A DNA stretch of 61,135 nt from Chloroflexota bacterium (lineage in GTDB: Bacteria; Chloroflexota; Anaerolineae; UBA1429): positions 1 to 61,135 of the forward strand of contig JAAYAW010000074.1 in assembly GCA_012719135.1 (NCBI GenBank), in the 5' to 3' direction. The stretch's first letter is position 1. Every line of letters begins with the position of its first letter. The notes beneath the pieces were generated by a model, which had not been told where the DNA came from, did no database searches, and worked only from the letters and a program-made list of their open reading frames with translations. Positions 59,352-61,135 of the stretch are shown here, in pieces. A program made the translations under genes and the position numbers.

Positions 59352-60611
59352 CTACCGGTACCACCGATAGTCGTTCTGCAGTGCCGCCCGATAATCGGCA
59401 ACCACCTGCGTTTTTTTCGCAAAGCTCCAGATGTCCCCGGAATGCTGCTCCCAGCGGTACAGAATCATCGCCCGGATCTTCTGGTGGCTGGCGTCGGCAT
59501 TCCATGCGTTGATCTCCGCGTAGGCCTGCCGGATCCATCCACGGTTCACGTCCTCCCACGCGATGTTCTGGTTGGTCTCAGTGAGATAAACCGGCAGATG
59601 GCGCGATTCGGCCGGAATGGCCTCCATAAAGTCCTGATAGGTTCGGAACATACTGCGCCGCGCATGATACGGCACGCCCATGCGCGCCTCGCTGGCAAGG
59701 TTCGCCGGATTCCCATCGCGAGCATAGGTATGGATGGCGATACCATCCACCTTTCCAGAAATCAGGTCGAGCACCTGCCGGAAGTAGACAACCCAGTCAC
59801 CACCGCGGTTCTCCGGGTAGATAGTCTGTATGTTCCAGGGACCAATCGCAGCCATGACCACCTGGTCGTTCTGGTGCCCTGACCGGCTCTTGATAGCCGC
59901 ACGGCAGGCGAGATAGGCCTGTGAGTACTTTTGCGGCGTGATGATCTCGCCATTGGCCGCTCCCCCGGGCCTTTCTACCGCAAGGTTGGGCTCATTACCG
60001 ATCACCCAGATGTGGCAACCGGAGGATCGTTCCACAAAGTTCGCACAGCGCACCGCGAAATCCGCATACCGGGACGAGTAAGGGAGCGTTCCATTGGGTG
60101 AATACCCGTGGTTTAGCCGCACGATCACGCCATATCCCGAATCCGCCAGGTCAGCGTACGAGCTCGATCCCCAGTCGTTGGGATTGGATCCCAACGACTC
60201 GGTGACGAGAACCCAGCCACGGCGGCCCGCAGCAGCCATCAAGGACTCGCCGCCCCGATCGTGGATGCCAAAGAGATAGGGAGATTCCCCCTTAGGCAGA
60301 GGGCTCTTGCTTTTGGCCTCTGGCAGCCTCAGCACCTGACCGACGCTGATGACATTCGGATCCGTAATATCGTTATAGGCAGCGATCACGGCAGCCTTGG
60401 ACAGATCACCGTAATAGTCGCGTGCGATCGACGAAAGCGACTCCTTCGGCTTGACAACGTGCACGGCAAACTCCAGCCCCCAGTTGCCCAGCCAGTCGAG
60501 CAGTTGCTGGCGCATACGCGCGTCGAGCGTCTCGTTCAGAAAGGCCGCCTTCGCCGCTAACCTGCGCGCAACCTGCTCATCGACAACTGTCTCGATTTTG
60601 CGATCAGCCAT
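59352..60611 (-). CDS. LysM-domain glycoside hydrolase-like protein
   Basis: The 419-residue protein has an N-terminal helical region, a LysM domain (about residues 49-97: VHVVKPKESLSSIARDYYGD; LRLPEAK) that binds glycan chains, and a barrel-type domain (about 110-419). The two likely catalytic glutamates are Glu207 in VIGNEPNL and Glu345 in LTETNQN, as in clan GH-A enzymes. Substrate is unknown but LysM suggests a peptidoglycan or chitin-like polymer. No signal peptide is seen. It precedes the amidase gene by 11 bases. Confidence 0.82.
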   Translation of the reverse strand: MADRKIETVVDEQVARRLAAKAAFLNETLDARMRQQLLDWLGNWGLEFAVHVVKPKESLSSIARDYYGDLSKAAVIAAYNDITDPNVISVGQVLRLPEAKSKSPLPKGESPYLFGIHDRGGESLMAAAGRRGWVLVTESLGSNPNDWGSSSYADLADSGYGVIVRLNHGYSPNGTLPYSSRYADFAVRCANFVERSSGCHIWVIGNEPNLAVERPGGAANGEIITPQKYSQAYLACRAAIKSRSGHQNDQVVMAAIGPWNIQTIYPENRGGDWVVYFRQVLDLISGKVDGIAIHTYARDGNPANLASEARMGVPYHARRSMFRTYQDFMEAIPAESRHLPVYLTETNQNIAWEDVNRGWIRQAYAEINAWNADASHQKIRAMILYRWEQHSGDIWSFAKKTQVVADYRAALQNDYRWYR

Positions 60612-60667
60612 GCTCCTGCCGTACCTCCCCGCCTTCTCGTACCACGCACGCTCTAGGGCGCAGCGAC

Positions 60668-61135
60668 TCAGCGCAGCACACGCTCGTCGCCCACCCTGTG
60701 CGTGATCCTGCGGCGATCCATCTCTTCGAGAAAAGCGACCACATACTTGCGGCTCGCGCCAAAGAGATCTCTCACCTCCGCCACACTGAATGACCTTCCA
60801 GCTCCCATCTCCTTTAGCTGCCCGATCATCTGGTCCATCGCATCCGGCGTAAAGGTCACTCCGCCACTCAGACGCACAAGATCCCCTCGATCAACGAGAT
60901 ACTGGGCCAGTCGCTCACCCACCTCGGCCACGACATCGCTCCAGCCGGGCGGAGTATAGGGCTGGGCGCGGAACTGGTCCATGAGATCCGCGATCGCGCG
61001 CTCATCGCCGTCCGATAGTACTGCGCGGTGGCCGGCCAAGGCAACCACGTCGCCGGCCGGGGCCATTATTCCCTCCTGGTGGGCTCTGGCCAGCAGGCGA
61101 GATGCGAACTCGGCAGTTAGCCCCAGCCGACTGCG
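60668..61135 (-). CDS. selB: SelB C-terminal part (truncated by window)
   Basis: The frame runs open to the window edge, so only the last 155 residues or so of the protein are visible. They match the C-terminal winged-helix domains of the selenocysteine elongation factor SelB: VALAGHRAVLSDGD, and the last domain with GASRKYVVAFLEEMDRRRITHRVGDERVLR-type residues (RKY and RxGD motifs). SelB delivers Sec-tRNA to UGA codons with a SECIS hairpin. The GTPase part must lie beyond 61135. An internal ATG at 61064 should not be taken as the start. Confidence 0.82.
   Translation of the reverse strand, partial: RSRLGLTAEFASRLLARAHQEGIMAPAGDVVALAGHRAVLSDGDERAIADLMDQFRAQPYTPPGWSDVVAEVGERLAQYLVDRGDLVRLSGGVTFTPDAMDQMIGQLKEMGAGRSFSVAEVRDLFGASRKYVVAFLEEMDRRRITHRVGDERVLR

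Noticed and set aside
60668-61066. Complete 132-residue protein starting at the ATG at 61064-61066
   Set aside because: The frame continues open to the window edge with SelB-like residues, so the ATG is internal to a truncated gene.

Overview
This 61 kb window looks like one contiguous piece of a free-living, high-GC bacterial chromosome. No phage, insertion sequence, CRISPR array or rRNA was recognised. My best guess at the lineage is Chloroflexota, possibly Anaerolineae-like. This is inference from the mix of features: a T-box leader on serS, zinc-ribbon Ser/Thr kinases with FHA and Ig-like domains, a DarA-type c-di-AMP receptor, a SelB fragment, and a PatA-like acyltransferase beside a CDP-alcohol phosphatidyltransferase, with no recognisable LPS genes. 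Promoters of the TTGACA-N16-18-TATAAT type are easy to see, and many genes have an AGGAGG-like ribosome binding site.

Layout. 1-8 kb: dnaX-ybaB-recR (minus strand), a split transketolase, an MtaD-type deaminase fused to a CYTH domain, and a parvulin lipoprotein. 8.6-16 kb: LmbE-type deacetylase, MFS transporter, proline genes proB-proA, and a Gfo/Idh oxidoreductase with a TIM-barrel sugar isomerase. 16-24 kb: transglutaminase/DUF58 pair, pfkA, a tandem RNase H, and a phospholipid head-group transferase with an acyltransferase. 23-37 kb: two membrane-anchored coiled-coil proteins, a MacAB-like ABC exporter behind a palindromic operator, a ResB-like membrane protein, a ThuA-domain protein, a divergent DprA-like protein, two unknown membrane proteins, tyrS and a TauE-type permease. 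37.8-38.2 kb: a possible structured RNA and tRNA-Asp.

38.3-51.2 kb is the most distinctive part. A phospho-signalling island encodes a zinc-ribbon/FHA kinase, a PP2C phosphatase carrying what looks like a kinase N-lobe remnant, a VWA protein, a four-zinc-ribbon FHA adaptor and a membrane-anchored kinase with an Ig-like domain. serS with its T-box and a flavin-reductase-like gene follow, then a 1104-residue pseudokinase with two zinc ribbons and about seven Ig-like repeats. Together these suggest a phosphorylation-dependent scaffold system with writer (kinase), eraser (PP2C), reader (FHA) and platform (VWA, pseudokinase) parts.

51-61 kb: DarA, a LarA-like protein, a type-2 malate/lactate dehydrogenase, a DppA-like D-aminopeptidase and a ferredoxin-domain aldo/keto reductase form a peptide/hydroxyacid catabolic neighbourhood. 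After this come a small I9-like protein with a subtilase that has no signal peptide, a lipoprotein, two cell-wall enzymes without signal peptides (amidase and LysM-glycosidase), and the C-terminal part of selB, cut by the window end.

All identifications come from reading translated sequence and motifs by eye. No database search or structure prediction was run.
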